Source of the DNA: Gigantopelta aegis
Lineage: Eukaryota > Mollusca > Gastropoda > Neomphalida > Peltospiridae
Length of the DNA: 64,000 bases
Direction of reading: 5' to 3'
Assembly: GCF_016097555.1 (NCBI RefSeq)
Contig: NC_054706.1
Location: 74,244,674-74,308,673, forward strand
The notes beneath the pieces were generated by a model. It was not told the origin of the DNA. It worked only from the letters and a program-made list of their open reading frames with translations, and ran no database searches. Made by a program: the position numbers and the translations under genes. Position 1 is the stretch's first letter, and each line of letters opens with the position of its first letter. Below, piece after piece: positions 34,572 to 47,187 of the stretch.

Positions 34572-34975
34572 ATTGTCATCACGTCAGCTTGATGTTCATT
34601 AGGTTGTCATCAAATCTGCTTGATGTTCATTGGGCTGTCAATAAATCTGCTTGATGTTCATTGGGTTGTCATCAGGTCAGCTTTATGTTCATTGGATTGT
34701 CATCACGTCAGCTTGATGTTCATTAGGTTGTCATCAAATCTGCTTGATGTTCCTTGGGCTATCAACAAATAAGCTTGTTGTTCATTGGGTTGTTATCTAG
34801 TCAGCTTGATGTTTATTACATTGTCATCATATCAGCTTGATGTTCATTGGGTTGTAATCAGATCAACTTGATGTTCATTGGGCTGTTATCAAATTAGTTT
34901 GATGTTCATTGGGTTGTCAACAAATCAGCTTGATGTTTATTTGGTTGTCAACAAATTGGCTCGAAGTTCACTGTC
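34572..34975. repeat. 31-bp tandem repeat, about 13 copies
   Basis: It begins 18 bp after the SLC25A16 stop codon, so very likely in its 3' UTR. The unit includes TTGTCATCACGTCAGCTTGA then TGTTCATTAGG; copies differ at many sites, so it is older than the 77-bp array. Confidence 0.8.
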
Positions 34976-35103
34976 TGGCTTTTCATCTAGTGCATAATTT
35001 TAAAATCTTGCATAATCAGTGGTACTGATAGTTGGTGGCCCACCCATGGCTGAACAAGTAAATTTGCTGACATGTCATAAGGATTACTATTTCAGCAACA
35101 TAT

Positions 35104-36485
35104 GAGGGCTCGAACTTAAGAATTTATCACCTACGGCAATTCAAAAAACAAACTGCCGTCGGTGAAAGGGCTGACCGACAGCAATTTTGAGTTTGCCAAT
35201 GGCAATTTTTTAACTGACTTTTACAACAAATAAAGTTGACTGAAAGGTTATTTTTCTGTAAGTACATGTAGTCATATTTCTTCATTTTATGTCAATAAAC
35301 TTAAGTAAAGAAGAATTTATTATAAATAGAATCATGGACTACTAGCATAAGCTAACATTTATCAGAACCTGGTGATTCTGAGACTTTCTGAAGTTGCCCA
35401 AATTTTCTGTAAATATGACATGAAAATTGTTCTATGGATGACATTAAATTGTATACAGTGTTCTCGCTGGGTGAAAATTAAAGGAGGATGGTCATGTAAA
35501 AACAACAACAAAAAAAAAAACAAGAACTCAAAAGCAAAGAAAAAAGTGAACGTTTGGTTACCGTAAAATAATAAAGAGTTTTTTAAAGTGATCTCCTACA
35601 CTGTGATAACATTTTTCTGTTCTTTTTATTTCCATTTTCATTGATTGAATCGATTGCATTGATATTGCCAGATGATAAATATATTTTATTAAGAACTGCT
35701 GAATAAACAAATGGCAGTAAGTAAAAATCATCAGTTTTGACCAATTAAATCTGCAACTGAGGATAAAATATCAGACACGAGTTAGTGGACACAAAAGACA
35801 GAATGACTGTTCTGATCATGTGACAAATTTGGCACCAAATTGTTTTTGCCAAAACGATAAAAAAAAACAAAAAACATTTTGTTGCTAAAATAAAATAAAC
35901 TTTTATTGTGTGTATCAAACATACAAATGGATACTAGTATGGTATACAACAGAGGCTGTTAAAAATATTGTTAAATTACGCTACGGTCAGTCGTAAAGTA
36001 CTGAAGTTTTTTGTCAGTTGCACTTTTGTAAACAACGTGGCTTGTTTCCTTTGATGTCCAGTGTGCAGACTGATCGATGTTTTTCAGTGTGAAAAAAGAG
36101 TGCATTTTGAAATAACTGAGCTGGGTGTTGTATATTATAACAGGATGCTGAAAAATAAAGAGGGGCGCAGAAAAAAACAAATGGGGCTGCCAAACGTCAA
36201 AAGGGGTGGCAAAACATGAAAGCGAGGAGGCAAAATGCAGTGAGAACACTATTATTTCCATCAAGTAGTACTAACTAAACACCCAATCACAGTATTAACT
36301 CCAACCAGAATCCGAACGCTTGTGTTAAATACTGGCAGATGATGTTCATACACGTTTATATATTTTACCATCGATGAGGAGCTTTACCGATGGCAGTAAT
36401 TTTTATCCGGCAGCACAAAAGTGCCATCAGTGATGCCCCCAACCAACGGAAGTTTATATATTGCCACTGTTAAGTTCGAGCCCTG
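35104..36485. mobile_element. TIR DNA transposon remnant (hAT-like ends), outer element
   Basis: The left end (G)AGGGCTCGAACTTAA and right end TTAAGTTCGAGCCCTG are inverted. Both are flanked by ACATAT (35098-35103 and 36486-36491), a possible target duplication. The ends resemble hAT-type CAGGGnnCGAA ends. No transposase was recognised. It contains a second TIR element at 35457-36250. Confidence 0.6.
35457..36250. mobile_element. Inner TIR element nested in 35104-36485
   Basis: AGTGTTCTCGCTGG at 35457 and its complement CAGTGAGAACACT ending at 36250 form inverted ends. A 97-codon minus-strand ORF (36264-35971) lies mostly inside. It does not match a transposase I recognise. Confidence 0.5.
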
Positions 36486-36708
36486 ACATATTTTCAAATC
36501 AATATTGGAGATGACTAGTCAAATGCAAAAGTTAAAAAAGCAAAACAACATTTATTATTGGCAATTTGGCAAATTTGGACAGAATATATTTAGCCAAATT
36601 ACAATTTCAATTAGCTGTTGTCATCTGTGATATGTCTGAGTCTGCATTGAGTTGCAGTTAGGCATCTCTGTACAAGTAGTTTGGCCCAGCTCATCTGTCC
36701 ATATATAG

Positions 36709-38126
36709 TGATCCATATTAGCCTAGCCTCTACTCTTTGACCAATCCAGCTTGGGTGACCCGCAGTTATCCATATTAGCCTAGCCTCTACCCTTTGACCA
36801 ATCCAGCTTGGGTGACCCGCAGTTATCCATATTAGTCTAGCCTCTACCCTTTGACCAATCCAGCTTGGGTGACCTGCAGTTATCCATATTAGTCTAGCCT
36901 CTAACCTTGACAATCCAGCTTGGGTGACCCGCAGTTATCCATATTAGTCTAGCCTCTACCCTTTGACCAATCCAGCTTGGGTGACCCGCAGTTATCCATA
37001 TTAGTCTATCCTCTACCCTTTGACCAATCCAACTTGGGTGATCCGCAGTTATCCATATTAGTCTAGCCTCTACCCTTTGACCAATCCAGCTTGGGTGACC
37101 CGCAGTTATCCATATTAGTCTAGCCTCTACCCTTTGACCAATCCAGCTTGGGTGACCCACTGTTATCCATATTAGTCTAGCCTCTACCCTTTGACCAATC
37201 CAGCTTGGGTGACCCGCAGTTATCCATATTAGTCTAGCCTCTACCCTTTGACCAATCCAGCTTGGGTGATCCACAGTTATCCATATTAGTCTAGTCTCTA
37301 CCCTTTGACCAATCCAGCTTGGGTGACCGCAGTTATCCATATTAGTCTAGTCTCTACCCTTTGACCAATCCAGCTTGGGTGACCCGCAGTTATCCATATT
37401 AGTCTAGCCTCTACCCTTTGACCAATCCAGCTTGGGTGACCCGCAGTTATCCATATTAATCTAGCCTCTACCCTTTGACCAATCCAGCTTGGGTGATCCG
37501 CAGTTATCCATATTAGTCTAGCCTCTACCCTTTGACCAATCCAGCTTGGGTGATCCGCAGTTATCCATATTAGTCTAGCCTCTACCCTTTGACCAATCCA
37601 GCTTGGGTGATCCGCAGTTATCCATATTAGTCTAGCCTCTACCCTTTGACCAATCCAGCTTGGGTGACCCGCAGTTATCCATATTAGTCTAGCCTCTACC
37701 CTTTGACCAATCCAGCTTGGGTGACCCGCAGTTATCCATATTAGTCTAGCCTCTACCCTTTGACCAATCCAGCTTGGGTGACCCGCAGTTATCCATATTA
37801 GTCTAGCCTCTACCCTTTGACCAATCCAGCTTGGGTGACCCGCAGTTATCCATATTAGTCTAGCCTCTACCCTTTGACCAATCCAGCTTGGGTGACCCGC
37901 AGTTATCCATATTAGTCTAGCCTCTACCCTTTGACCAATCCAGCTTGGGTGACCCGCAGTTATCCATATTAGTCTAGCCTCTACTCTTTGACCAATCCAG
38001 CTTGGGTGACCCGCAGTTATCCATATTAGTCTAGCCTCTACCCTTTGACCAATCCAGCTTGGGTGATCCGCAGTTATCCATATTAGTCTAGCCTCTACCC
38101 TTTGACCAATCCAGCTTGGGTGACCC
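36709..38126. repeat. 57-bp minisatellite, about 25 copies
   Basis: The unit includes ATCCATATTAGTCTAGCCTC, TACCCTTTGACCAATCCAGC and TTGGGTGACCCGCAGTT; the 57-bp spacing was checked at 36751/36808. Because 57 = 3 x 19, the minus strand stays open and gives repeated VEARLIWITAGHPSWIGQR, with only small indels breaking it. No flanking exon supports translation. Confidence 0.92.
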
Positions 38127-38493
38127 TAGCAGGAACTGAAGCTTCCACTGGTATAGATCTCGGGGTCATTGAGACATGCAAGCTACCTCACTACTTCAAG
38201 GATTGGACCATAAGATTGTAAACAAAATATAACAAAATTAATCCTCTTAAAACAAATCTATTTATTTTATCTATCTGATTTATCTTTTAATGCGTGAAAG
38301 GTCAAGGTGTTGTGATTACTTCTCGTCAACGTGGTTATGGAATCGGTACACCTCGACCAACCTCATGGCAAGGCCATACATGTAGCATGTGTGTGGTGTC
38401 ATTAAAGATTTGAGTCTAGACTCTAAAGTTTTATAAGCACGGGCCCTGGAATAGATTCCAAAACATTTAATGCCATTATATTTCAGATATTAA

Positions 38494-39037
38494 CCCTTTC
38501 AGACTCGTTAACCCATTGTCTTCAAAGTGCCCCAGGAATTGATATATTTGACCGTTAAACAAAGGATACATTTACAGATGGTTTTTTGATGATAACTTAT
38601 TTATTATTCATAGTAGAAGACTGGTTCAAGCATATTTGTAAATGTAAGTCAATTTTCTATGAGAAGGAGCTCATTATTATACATATATAGAGGTATATTA
38701 AACAATTAATTATCACTGTTACATTATGATAAAACATCACTATTGCGGTAATTTTCCATGAAGGTCGTATTATAGAAAATGGATGTCGCCATTGTAGTTA
38801 ACAGAACACTTATACCAAATAGGCTGAAAAGTTCCGAACAAATGAGCATATTCTCACGGCAAACCATGTAACACTTCTACAGGATGTTGTTGTTAGCACT
38901 GCCTCTATTGCGCATGTCAACCTGTGACAAATTTGGTGGTAAATACAAACTGAAAACACACAACGGGATTTCCCGTTCTGTAGTCTGAACAGTGATTTTG
39001 TTTTTAACAGGAGTTCCCGTTCCATAGTCGGAAAGGG
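38494..39037. mobile_element. piggyBac-type MITE (TTAA-flanked)
   Basis: The 544-bp element has ends CCCTTTCAGACT and AGTCGGAAAGGG (complement CCCTTTCCGACT, one mismatch), with TTAA at 38490-38493 and 39038-39041. TTAA duplication and a CCC start are the piggyBac signature. It has no transposase ORF. Confidence 0.75.
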
Positions 39038-39041
39038 TTAA

Positions 39042-42000
39042 TAACAATAATATGTCGAAAACCATTTGAGAAACCAATAAGCTAGTCTTGACCATACCTG
39101 GTATTAAACTCTTTATAAAAATAATTCAGTAAGTAAAATTCTTGTCCAAACAAAAGTAGAGAAATGTTTTTATTGCATATATTTGTGCTGTTAGCTTCAG
39201 ATACATTTATTTACAGGTAATGTTGCCATAGTGACTGTGCTTATGATGCACTATCATCATTGTACCATTCTACATTTTAATAGTAGATATTTAAATAGCT
39301 GCATTGCCTCAGGAAACCAATCAGAATAATAACTGGAGTTGGTATGTACAAACAAACACAACAAATTCTCAGGAAAAAAAAAGAGGAAAATTCAGGAAAA
39401 ACTAGGGGAATTTTATTGCATGCACAAAGTAAGAATGCTGGACAAAGCTTGCTTTGATCTTTAGAAACCAAGGCTTTTGTTCCAAGTAATTTGGGACATG
39501 AATTTTTTTGTCTGTTCTAGGCATACCATTTTTTTTTTTTTTAAATGCAGTAATGTGAATGATAGCTGATAAAGAGTTGTATATATTCAGAAATGCATTT
39601 CAAGTTGTTATAATCTAACTACAGCTTAACATTCCATTGATTTGGAGGTGAAATGTTTGGAGGTTAGTATGTTTGTACTTAATTTGGGCTTCCTTATTTT
39701 GGGCACATCCTCTATCGCCTCATCTTTAGTGCAAACTATGGAAACATACATGAAAGGAAACCTTCATACATTTATATAGCATAGTTAAAGGAACATGACA
39801 AGTGTTTATGTTTTAGGTTAATGGTGTGGGATAGATAAGAAAAAAGGCAAGGCTTATTGAACCGTGATACTTGTTTGTCACATAGACTGCTTTCTGTATT
39901 GGTTTCAAAGAGTGCATGCAAGACTGAAGCTAGTCAGGTGGAAATAAGTACTCACGACAGTCAAATGCTTAAAAACATTTGTGCCAAACATAGTAATTAT
40001 GATAGTATTTAATAGTGTAAAAATTACAGGTATTCATGGCATATAGTAGTAGTTAATAGCATATTTTTTGGTTACTTGCTTGCTTACTTACTTACCGGTA
40101 ATCCCCTTTGCCAAAGGTTACACCTTGAGAAAAGAATATTTTTTAATTTGAATGATTTTATTTGTCTACAAGTTGTGAGAAAATTTAAATTAGTAACATG
40201 CATCCTGTTTCTTACAAATAATCATATGCTCGTAGTAATTATAAAATTAAAATCTCGTACCAAAGTGTGTTGCTTTCAGCAGCATTGTGTGAGTGGATGA
40301 CAAACTTTATGATTAAAAATATGTGCAACAGTAGTGGCTCCAGGGTAGTGGATCCAGGGGGGATCCAGGGGTCCGGACCCCCCTTTTTGAAAACCGACCA
40401 TAACCGTTAAGGAGAAATGTGATTATATTAACTGTTCTGTGTAAAAGGAGAGATCATTCATCACATTTGGACCCCCCCCCCCCCCTTTCAGAAATCCTGC
40501 ATCCATGCCTGTGCAACACACACACACACCCTGTCGGCTTTCTGTAAAATTTGACAGATTAATAGTGTACATGTTTTTATTATTTGAGTATGGGATATGT
40601 GTCCAGAATTTGGTATTGACTGGTTTAAATATTTGAAACTTATATTTGATTTCATGATTTGTTCAAAAATATAGTGTGTTAGTGATGCTTCCAGTTATTT
40701 ATCCTCAAAATGTCCAAAATATGTTAGGTATATATAATTATGTAGTATTGTAATAAAAATTCATGCAAATGTGTTTCTGTATTTATTGATATGTTAATAA
40801 AAGTTAAAACATACATATGTTTCATGTCTGTTGTAGCAGTACTAATAGTTGTTTTCCCCATATATGCTTACTGATGAATGACTAGAAGGTAAAAACAATA
40901 ACTGTAATTATTACAACACCGGTAGTTACTTTCATTAAATGTATTCATCATCAAAGCTTTTGAAATTAGTAGATGGGGTTTTTTGGGGTGTTTTTTTTCC
41001 ATGTTGTGTACCATGTATTTTATTTGAAACCCATGCATCTCTATGAAATGTTCTGGGTTTTCTTTCTTTTTCTTTTCTGTTTTGGAGGGATGTCTTTTGT
41101 ATTCCTAATTAGTTGTATGTTAATTATTTTCTTTTTACCACTGATGCAAATTAGAATATTTAACTATGTATTGTTTGTTGCATTGCAATTTTAGTATATT
41201 AATAAAATTTATTAACATTTATAATGGTGACAGTTTGTTAATAATAGTTTGTTGAGTTAAACTATTTGTTTTAATAATTTTTATGTATTTTATGTGTGTC
41301 TGCTGATTTACATCAGATGTTTTATTACAAAAATAAGAAAGATTTTCAATCTTTCTGCATTAAATAAAATGTATGACCAATATTTATTCCTTAAACTGTA
41401 TTACGCAAGTAGCCAAATAAAGTGACAAAGTATATTAACAAAGCATTATTAATGTCAAAACTGATTTTGAAGAAATGTTTGTGATCTCATTTTAAAAATG
41501 TACAATAATACTCTGTTTTGAAAGTGTAATGTATAAATTTACAATCCGGTTCAATCTTACTTCATGCAATATTCCCTAATGGCAATTTTTGGGAACGTAT
41601 AGAACAGAAATAATAGTTTTAATATGATCTCATATACAAGATTTGAGACATTTAAAAAAAAAAACTGTTTTAACTTGTATAAATAGTAGAATTGAACAGA
41701 CACATTTAAGTAGTTAATCAGGTTGGTGAGCACTTGTGGCTGTTTGCATTTGTTTCAGTATACATCATATTGTTGTTTAATCAGCTGTAAGCACTTTACC
41801 AGTTTACACTGCAAGCCAAGCAAGACAACACAAGTGCCATGTTGATTATTTTTAAAAGTCGGAAGCTGTTTCAGAAAAGTAAGACGACTACTAGTATTTT
41901 CTTTTCATCTTAACCTGTAACCTGAACTCTAACCAACAGAACTTAAAGATCAGGTTAAGTTTTCATGAAAAGAAAAATAATTATCAAAGGGTTTTTGTTT

Positions 42001-42553
42001 CATTTCTTGTCATCTTAATGTTTGTTAGACGTAATGTTATAAGAGATTATGAAAATAGAAAAGAGAAAAGGTTTTCATCAATCAGATGAATGCAGTGATG
42101 TGTATAATTGTAAATATGAATGATTAACAGTATTTGTTGCAGCATTTGCTGTAAACACAATTACCACCTGCCGCCCACTAATGAACACACAGTATGTTGG
42201 TTTTTTATTCAGTGATTAGTTAGAAATACTGCACCATGTCCTATACCGTAGGGGAAGATATACATTTACTACTTGAATGTAGGTGGAGATTTCATATAAA
42301 ATGTGTGCATTTTTATGACCAATATCAAATAAATAAATAAATTCATAGACTTGTGTGGATGTTATAGTAGGGAGGCTTAAGTTCAAGTTTTATTTATGAA
42401 GAGTTTAGTTTCAAAACCCAATATATTCATGGGTTTGATGCAACATGATGTAGCATAATAGCAGTTTCAACGTCCTGTTCAATGGGCATAGATCATGTTT
42501 TGACAGAAACTTTATTCTGGTATTGTTGAGTTGATGTAATATCAATATATGTT
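39042..42553. other. Intergenic, no gene recognised
   Basis: AT-rich DNA. A repeat-like stretch around 40335-40520 contains GGATCCAGGGGTCCGGACCC and a later TTTGGACCCCCC run. A CA run lies near 40515. No gene or complete element seen. Confidence 0.45.
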
Positions 42554-42703
42554 CACTGCTAATCGAAAAGAGTAGCCCATGAAGTGGCGACAGTGGGTTT
42601 CCTCTCTCAATATCTGTGTGGTCCTTAACCATATGTCTGATGTCATATAACCATAAATAAAATGTGTCGAGTGCTTCGTTAAATAAAACATTTCCTTTCT
42701 CCC
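42554..42703 (+). mobile_element. 5'-truncated SINE, tail type A
   Basis: GCTAATCGAAAAGAGTAGCC to CGTTAAATAAAACATTTCCT. Only the 3' half is present. Confidence 0.8.
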
Positions 42704-44804
42704 AAAATCTGGAAATTGGCATGTATCGCATTTTGGAAACGAACTCTTCATATACATTGTATGTTATATAATTGTCATCTCAAAATAAAAGCATTAAAGC
42801 TCTGCTTGGATAGCATGTCAAGTGGCTGTTTGCCAAAGTTTATTACGCCTTGAAATGGCTTCTTGCAGAAATGATGCCTGCAGAAATCAGTTGTGTAAAT
42901 ATCACTTCATCATTTTGATAGCCCTTTATTTAATATTTGACTTGTGGATTTGGCAGCTCTAACAGTGATTTGTAAAATCTGACATTGCAAACTGTGTATA
43001 TATGTTTTTAGCATGTGAACTTTGGGTCTAATTTCAGAATCTAGATCTGTCTAATATAAAAATTGTAAATGTTGTATTGGTTTCAAATAGAAGAAACTAT
43101 GCCTTAATATGACAACAACTTTGTAGAAGATAAAAATTCTTTTACACCTGTATTTATTGGATTTTCTTAGTTTTCTGGTTATTGAATAATTTTAGGTATG
43201 TTTATCCAGATAAGGAATGGTCTGTTATCACATTGTACCTGTGTCCAGTGTCATAAGACTTGGAAGGTGTGGGAAAAGGTGGGACTTGGGGTTGCAGTCA
43301 CCTTTTTACATTGGCAGAATTTTAGTGACATTCTCTAGCAAATTTGATAAATTCAGGAAAAATTAGGACAAAAAACAATTTACAAAGCGAAATGTTGCAT
43401 GTTGCATATCACTGATATAGTGGTATACATCCTGAAATTCCGAAAAATAACCGTTATTTTAATGTTGTATAGAGTGTTCGGCTTTTCCAAGGTCATTTCA
43501 GCTTTTATCTTTAAATGGGTATCATGCAGTACGTGTTCACCACTTGAATCAGTACGAACCATTGGTATACAGTGTCTTTCATAGCAATTTCAGTAAGCCA
43601 CATTGTGTTTCTAATTGGTTTCTTTAATAACCTGATAAATTGTAAATAAATATACAGTGGTGGAGGATCCAGTGTTGGCGACACCTAACTGAAAATAACT
43701 GGGAATGCAGCAAAATAAAATAAAATAAAATAAAAAGGACTTAATAATATACTAGTAGTGTTTTCTCCAAGTAGAGAAAAAGATAACTTAGGAACTAACA
43801 GGTCAGTTTATATCATGTTTTTGTAAATCCCAGCTGGGCACTTACTTACCTTTGTTCCCCCCATCTCCTGCAGTACATCTTCGTGTCTGAACCTCTTTTG
43901 GATATAGGCATGTTAATAAAGTTAAAAGTAAAGTGTATCTTTATGACTGAGATAACAAAATGTACTTTTCAGTACGAACATTTAAAATAATTGTGCTGAC
44001 GGGTGACCACTTTTGCCAATAAATTCCACTCTGGATCCAACCAACATGTATACATGTACTGAAGAAGCGTTTTTATGTGAAAATGTATTTTAAAAAACAT
44101 TTTGATATTGTTAGTAAGTGATTTTAATTGTTCACTGTGGAATCTGTTATATTATAATTTTGTTTTTAATGTAATATTAATTCCTTCTTGTACTGTACAT
44201 GTTATAAATAAAATTCGCAGAGTGATGATGCAAACCAAAATATATTGCTCGCACAAGTTAGGGCAGTTAATTTGATTTGCAAAGACATAAAATGTATTAT
44301 ATTCACTTTGTTGTTGTTTCTAATTAGTAGCACTGATACATATCGAACGTTTTACCTACTCCACTTGACATGGTGCGAATTGCATTGTGATTTAATTGAT
44401 ACTAACAAAAGCACCTGGTTTCACTTTTAGTATACATGTATATGGAATTCTTTCTTGTGCATCCCACCAGCCACGCACCCCGTTGACGAGGAGCACGTCA
44501 CTAATTTCGATGGTCTAATGGGTGAGCATCTACACCCTGAAATATATGTTATTGATGCAAAATTCAAACACGTGATGTTCGCTGTTAGTAGTTTAATATT
44601 GTGTATTTACTGGGTGTTGTTTAAACAGTTGGCTAACTCTCTAGAGGGAGCAGGTATTATAAGGTGAAGTACTAAACATGATGGGATAATTGTTCCAAGT
44701 TTCATACTGCTATTTTGTTCCCCATGGTCACCAACTGTGCTCCACTACTCGCCGATTTGTTTCTATGTCAATACAATATGAATGAGAATTTCTAACTAAT
44801 TTGG
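42704..44804. other. Intergenic, no gene recognised
   Basis: AT-rich, with an (AAAAT)n microsatellite at about 43705-43733. A 49-bp stretch at 44474-44522 has acceptor- and donor-like borders (CCCACCAG before, GTGAGC after) and an open frame (THPVDEEHVTNFDGLM). No family was recognised. Confidence 0.4.
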
Positions 44805-44808
44805 TTAA

Positions 44809-45144
44809 AGGCATACTGTCACAGATTTAAGGACTTTATTTCTCTAAAAATTAATAATAAATCAAAATTACATTAAATTTTACAGACCAAATCTACCTAT
44901 TGCATCACTTTAACTACACCATAATGGAGTGAAATACATGTCAACCCTGTCAGCAATGTTAGTTTTTTAATTATGGATCATTGGCATAATTCAGTTATTT
45001 TTACAAAATATCATTAATAAGTGGAGTATGTTGGTTACGTAGATGGTTGAATAAAGTACATTTAGGGACAAATCAGATTTATATATTTTTAAGTAATACT
45101 TTGTTAGACCATGTAATAGGTCAGTGGTCTGTGACAATATGCCT
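44809..45144. mobile_element. TTAA-flanked MITE, AGGCATACTGTCACAGA ends
   Basis: The 336-bp element has ends AGGCATACTGTCACAGA and TCTGTGACAATATGCCT, with TTAA at 44805-44808 and 45145-45148. Another piggyBac-like target signature with unrelated termini. Non-coding. Confidence 0.75.
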
Positions 45145-45179
45145 TTAAATAAAAACAAAAGAATCTGGCTAACTCTTTT

Positions 45180-46000
45180 AACTTTACTCTCCGCTGTACT
45201 GATGATCCTATATCATTCAATATTACCAGGATTACAGATTACCATCCCCAGATTTACCCACATGAGTTAGAAATAAAAGAAACAGTATCCTACCTCGATC
45301 TATGCATAGAGATTCAAAGCAACACTGGTCTCCAAACTAAAGGGATAACTTCAATTTTCGTAAAGTTAATTTTCCCTTTATGTTGAGCAATATACCTTTT
45401 GCTCCAGCTTTCGATGTTTTCATATCACAACTTCTAAGATACCTTAGGGCATGTTCAGTGTATTCGGATTTCAAACAACACCTTATCAGTCTGGCACAAT
45501 TGTTCCATCAGGGTTATGATGTCCAGGACACCCGAGGGCATTCAGACAGGTTGATGGTAGACAGCTGAAGGCTAAATTCGATGACCAAAATATTGCACGA
45601 TGCTATTCCATATGTTGAACTTGTGCATACGTTTTCATCTCTTTGGTGAAACTCTTCATCTTTTTAGATGAAATGACGGACTTGACAAATGTGGTGGCAG
45701 TACTCAAGACGGGTGCCAACGGTAGATATATGGTCACCTTTCACGAACACCTGATATTATCACTGTTATGGCAGTGATTCACGAGTGGGTATTGTCACAA
45801 CTGTATTTTCGATTTAGTAAACTATTCTGGGAGTTGCAGTCCTCTTTGTGGCGATGCAAGAAGGATAAAATCACCAGTGAAGGATCTAGGGAGTGGTTGT
45901 CCTATAGACGAGGCACTAGATAGGAGATTCGTGGACAATTCCACTATTTTGCTAAATGCCTATTCGACTTTGCATTCTGCAGAGCTACGGCCCTGATCAT
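45180..46000 (+). mobile_element. Broken retroelement fragment (reverse-transcriptase-associated C-terminal region)
   Basis: The translated segment around 45380-45540 contains SNIPFAPAFDVFISQLLRYL and RACSVY, a pattern I associate with the region downstream of the reverse transcriptase domain in retroelements with NIPSSPAYG..ISQL motifs. Family not settled. Clearly broken and old. The repeat at 46198-46400 may be its 3' part. Confidence 0.35.
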
Positions 46001-46197
46001 GTATTTCGGTTTTGTCTGTCGCCGTCAATGTTACTTCTTTCTTTCTTTTTTATTGATTGAAACGTATTTCATTGCTTTTTAAAAGAACAAATGTATTAGG
46101 CACAAGTTCTACAACTTACTAGGCCTTCTCCATAATAGATACATGTTACGACAGTAATACACATTAAAATTTTAAATATGAACAGAAATAAATATTT

Positions 46198-46400
46198 TCT
46201 AAGCTTGTCTTTGGAGTGGCAGTCTTCCTACAGGCGGTGAAGGCGAGAAAACATGTTGCGGATCTCCTAGAAGAGTGGCGGTCTTCTTAAGGACGACCAC
46301 CTAATAGTAGATCATGGAAGCAATCACGACTTTGCCGAACGTCCTGTCGACTCTTAGATGCGATTTTGATAATGGAATACGGTTTTATCGTTCAGATTAC
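46198..46400 (+). repeat. Dispersed repeat, copy 1 (pair with 58935-59118)
   Basis: Shares TTGCGGATCTCC, ATCATGGAAGCAATCACGAC and TTTGCC...CTTTCGACT-like blocks in the same order with 58935-59118. Possibly the 3' end of the retroelement just upstream. Confidence 0.55.
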
Positions 46401-46629
46401 GTAATACCTGAATTAGTTTAAAAACCGATGGTTTACAATAGTCATATTTTAAAATGTATTTAAAACGAAATTCACTGAAACTCATCTTCAGTATCTCCTC
46501 TATCACAGAATTTACAAATATTTTATGATATTTTACCATCTGAGGCAATCGTTCACGTTCAAAATAAATCATAGCACTAGCTGTAGATTTTTTTAAACAC
46601 AAACATTTTCAAAATTTTAATATAAATTT

Positions 46630-46682
46630 GATAGGCCTAAATATCGCAATGGGTATGTCACTGAATATTTTTTTACAGAAAT

Positions 46683-46726
<44 letters not shown>

Positions 46727-47187
46727 GCATGTGGACAAATGACATATTGGTAACAGTAAGTGAAAGAAGATTTTGTTTAAATCGGGATGGATGTAATAAA
46801 ATGAGTTTAAAGCAAAAAACACAATTTGGTGTTTATTGCAACAACACAGCATTGCATATGAAAATAATTTTGTACATACTTTGCCTGCACTGGTCTCCCT
46901 ATGAAAGCAACCATTTTTCCCTTGCCTTTTTTCAATATTTCATGATAAGTAATGCTAAAAAAAATTATGTTTTATTACTGAAAACCCCACCACCAAGTTC
47001 TGTTTTTTGTTTCAAACGCATTTTATTAGTTTTATTTTCTCGAACATAATCTTCTTTCAGTTACAGTTGTTACCAGTATCTCATTGGTCCACATGCATAA
47101 TATATAATGTATATGATATGATTTGACATTTCTGTAAGACAATATCAGTAGAATGCACATTGCGTTATGTATGCCTCTCAGTATATA
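46630..47187. mobile_element. Long-TIR MITE, copy 2
   Basis: Same family as 376-858. The arms keep the same order because they are mutual inverted repeats, but the central segment (TTGCCTGCACTGGTCTCCCT near 46880) is the reverse complement of copy 1 (AGGGAGACCAGTGCAGGCAA near 600). Copy 2 is therefore inserted in the opposite orientation. Its left arm has grown a (TA)n tract at 46688-46722. Confidence 0.75.

Noticed and set aside
36611-37340. Repeat protein encoded by the 57-bp array
   Set aside because: No exon context or start supports translation; openness follows from a 57-bp stop-free unit.
40973-41194. Phe-rich 73-codon ORF as membrane protein
   Set aside because: T-rich DNA gives hydrophobic shadow peptides; no splice signals or homologues recalled.
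46354-46602. 82-codon minus-strand ORF as a gene
   Set aside because: It overlaps a dispersed repeat and the left edge of a MITE neighbourhood, with no recognised domain or splice context.
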